Source: Acidovorax kalamii
GTDB lineage: Bacteria; Pseudomonadota; Gammaproteobacteria; Burkholderiales; Burkholderiaceae_C
Assembly: GCF_002245625.1 (NCBI RefSeq)
Contig: NZ_NOIG01000004.1
Coordinates: 496,001-560,000 of the forward strand
Direction: 5' to 3'
DNA: 64,000 bases
Shown here: positions 63,610 to 64,000 of the stretch, piece by piece
Numbering within the stretch: position 1 is the stretch's first letter
Layout: every line of letters starts with the position of its first letter
Notes under the pieces: model-generated
Database searches by the model: none
What the model saw: only the letters and a program-made list of their open reading frames with translations
What the model was told of the DNA's origin: nothing
Translations under genes and position numbers: made by a program

Positions 63610-64000
63610 TTACGGGGCCGGGGCGGGTGTCTCTTGCCAGGGCAGCTGCACAAACAGGCGCTGCCAGTCGGCGCAGGGCGGCGCCGTGGACTCGTCGGTG
63701 GGGCGGTGCCCGCTGCCCCAGTCCGCAGGCCCCGGCCAGCGCAGCCCGCTGTCAAACTTCATCGCCGCCCCCGTCACCGGATGCGGCACCGTGAGCTGCC
63801 ACGCGTGCAGCCACAGCCGCTGCTGGCCCAGCCGCTCGGCCCACCAGCGGTTGAGCGGGCCCTTGCCATGTGTGGCGTCGCCGATGATGGGGTGCGCCAG
63901 GTGCTTGAGGTGGCGGCGGATCTGGTGGCGCCGCCCTGTGGTTGGGATGGCCTCGACCAGCGAGGCGCGGGTGGTGGCAAAACGCGCGTCGCTGGCCTCG
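63610..64000 (-). CDS. truC: RluA-family tRNA pseudouridine synthase TruC-type, C-terminal part (cut by window end)
   Basis: The last 129 residues of a pseudouridine synthase read leftward from the window edge to the stop codon at 63610-63612. TTGRRHQIRRHLKHLAHPIIGDATHGKG and LWLHAWQLTVPHPVTG match the C-terminal catalytic half of TruC, which modifies U65 of tRNA-Ile and tRNA-Asp. The N-terminus and the catalytic Asp lie beyond the window. Subfamily assignment within RluA is inferred from the HPIIGDATHG wording. Confidence 0.8.
   Translation of the reverse strand, partial: EASDARFATTRASLVEAIPTTGRRHQIRRHLKHLAHPIIGDATHGKGPLNRWWAERLGQQRLWLHAWQLTVPHPVTGAAMKFDSGLRWPGPADWGSGHRPTDESTAPPCADWQRLFVQLPWQETPAPAP

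Overview
This window reads as a chromosomal segment of a high-GC betaproteobacterium, most likely a Comamonadaceae member close to Acidovorax. The evidence is the gene content and order (sdhCDABE-gltA beside a GntR regulator and mdh-citE-acnB; cyoABCD-SURF1-regBA; tolQRA behind ybgC; ribBA-ribH-nusB), the protein sequences, and dispersed intergenic repeats typical of that family. No rRNA, tRNA, CRISPR array, transposase or integrase was seen.

Layout. 0-5.4 kb: the C-terminus of a LysR regulator, a zinc-ribbon membrane protein, a phosphoethanolamine transferase, and a formaldehyde detoxification operon (frmR-frmA-fghA) with FrmR/RcnR-type operator candidates. 5.4-17.4 kb: a TCA-cycle block. 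sdhC-D-A-B-sdhE-gltA run leftward, behind a GntR/UTRA regulator that is divergent from mdh, a CitE-like lyase, a Lys/Ala-rich exported protein and acnB. 17.5-21.4 kb: a DUF3592-ankyrin fusion and an SbmA/BacA-type transporter. 21.4-28.3 kb: one tightly coupled leftward operon, cyoA-B-C-D-SURF1-regB-regA, which puts the bo3-type quinol oxidase together with its assembly factor and the redox two-component system. 28.5-36.6 kb: an MFS transporter, then a leftward run of ribBA-ribH-nusB-aminotransferase-ybgC-tolQ-tolR-tolA, and a ferredoxin. 36.6-39 kb: a methyltransferase-like gene, a 545-bp non-coding stretch with three repeats carrying perfect DnaA boxes, a DUF427 gene, and a non-coding stretch dominated by a ~750-bp imperfect palindrome. 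39-53.7 kb: SDR, gshA, YlqF-type GTPase, GGDEF/EAL protein, OmpA-family lipoprotein-like porin domain protein, VOC protein, a ~1050-aa protein of unknown function, a deacylase, DUF924 and an EamA transporter. 53.9-61.7 kb: an accessory cluster of lower GC, made of two DUF6916-like proteins, a GNAT acetyltransferase, three tandem phage tail-collar (MdpB-like) proteins and a ~1540-aa surface protein with SBBP repeats, six ~85-aa repeats and an IPTL-CTERM sorting signal. 61.9-64 kb: a flavodoxin-fold reductase, a nitronate monooxygenase-like enzyme, and the C-terminus of a TruC-type pseudouridine synthase cut by the window edge.

The core theme is central carbon oxidation and respiration: the TCA enzymes feed the quinone pool through SdhABCD, and Cyo re-oxidises it while RegB, which carries a quinone-binding motif, can sense its state. 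The strongest candidates for something undescribed are the tail-collar/IPTL-CTERM cluster, the triplicated DnaA-box repeat, and the cyo promoter palindrome.
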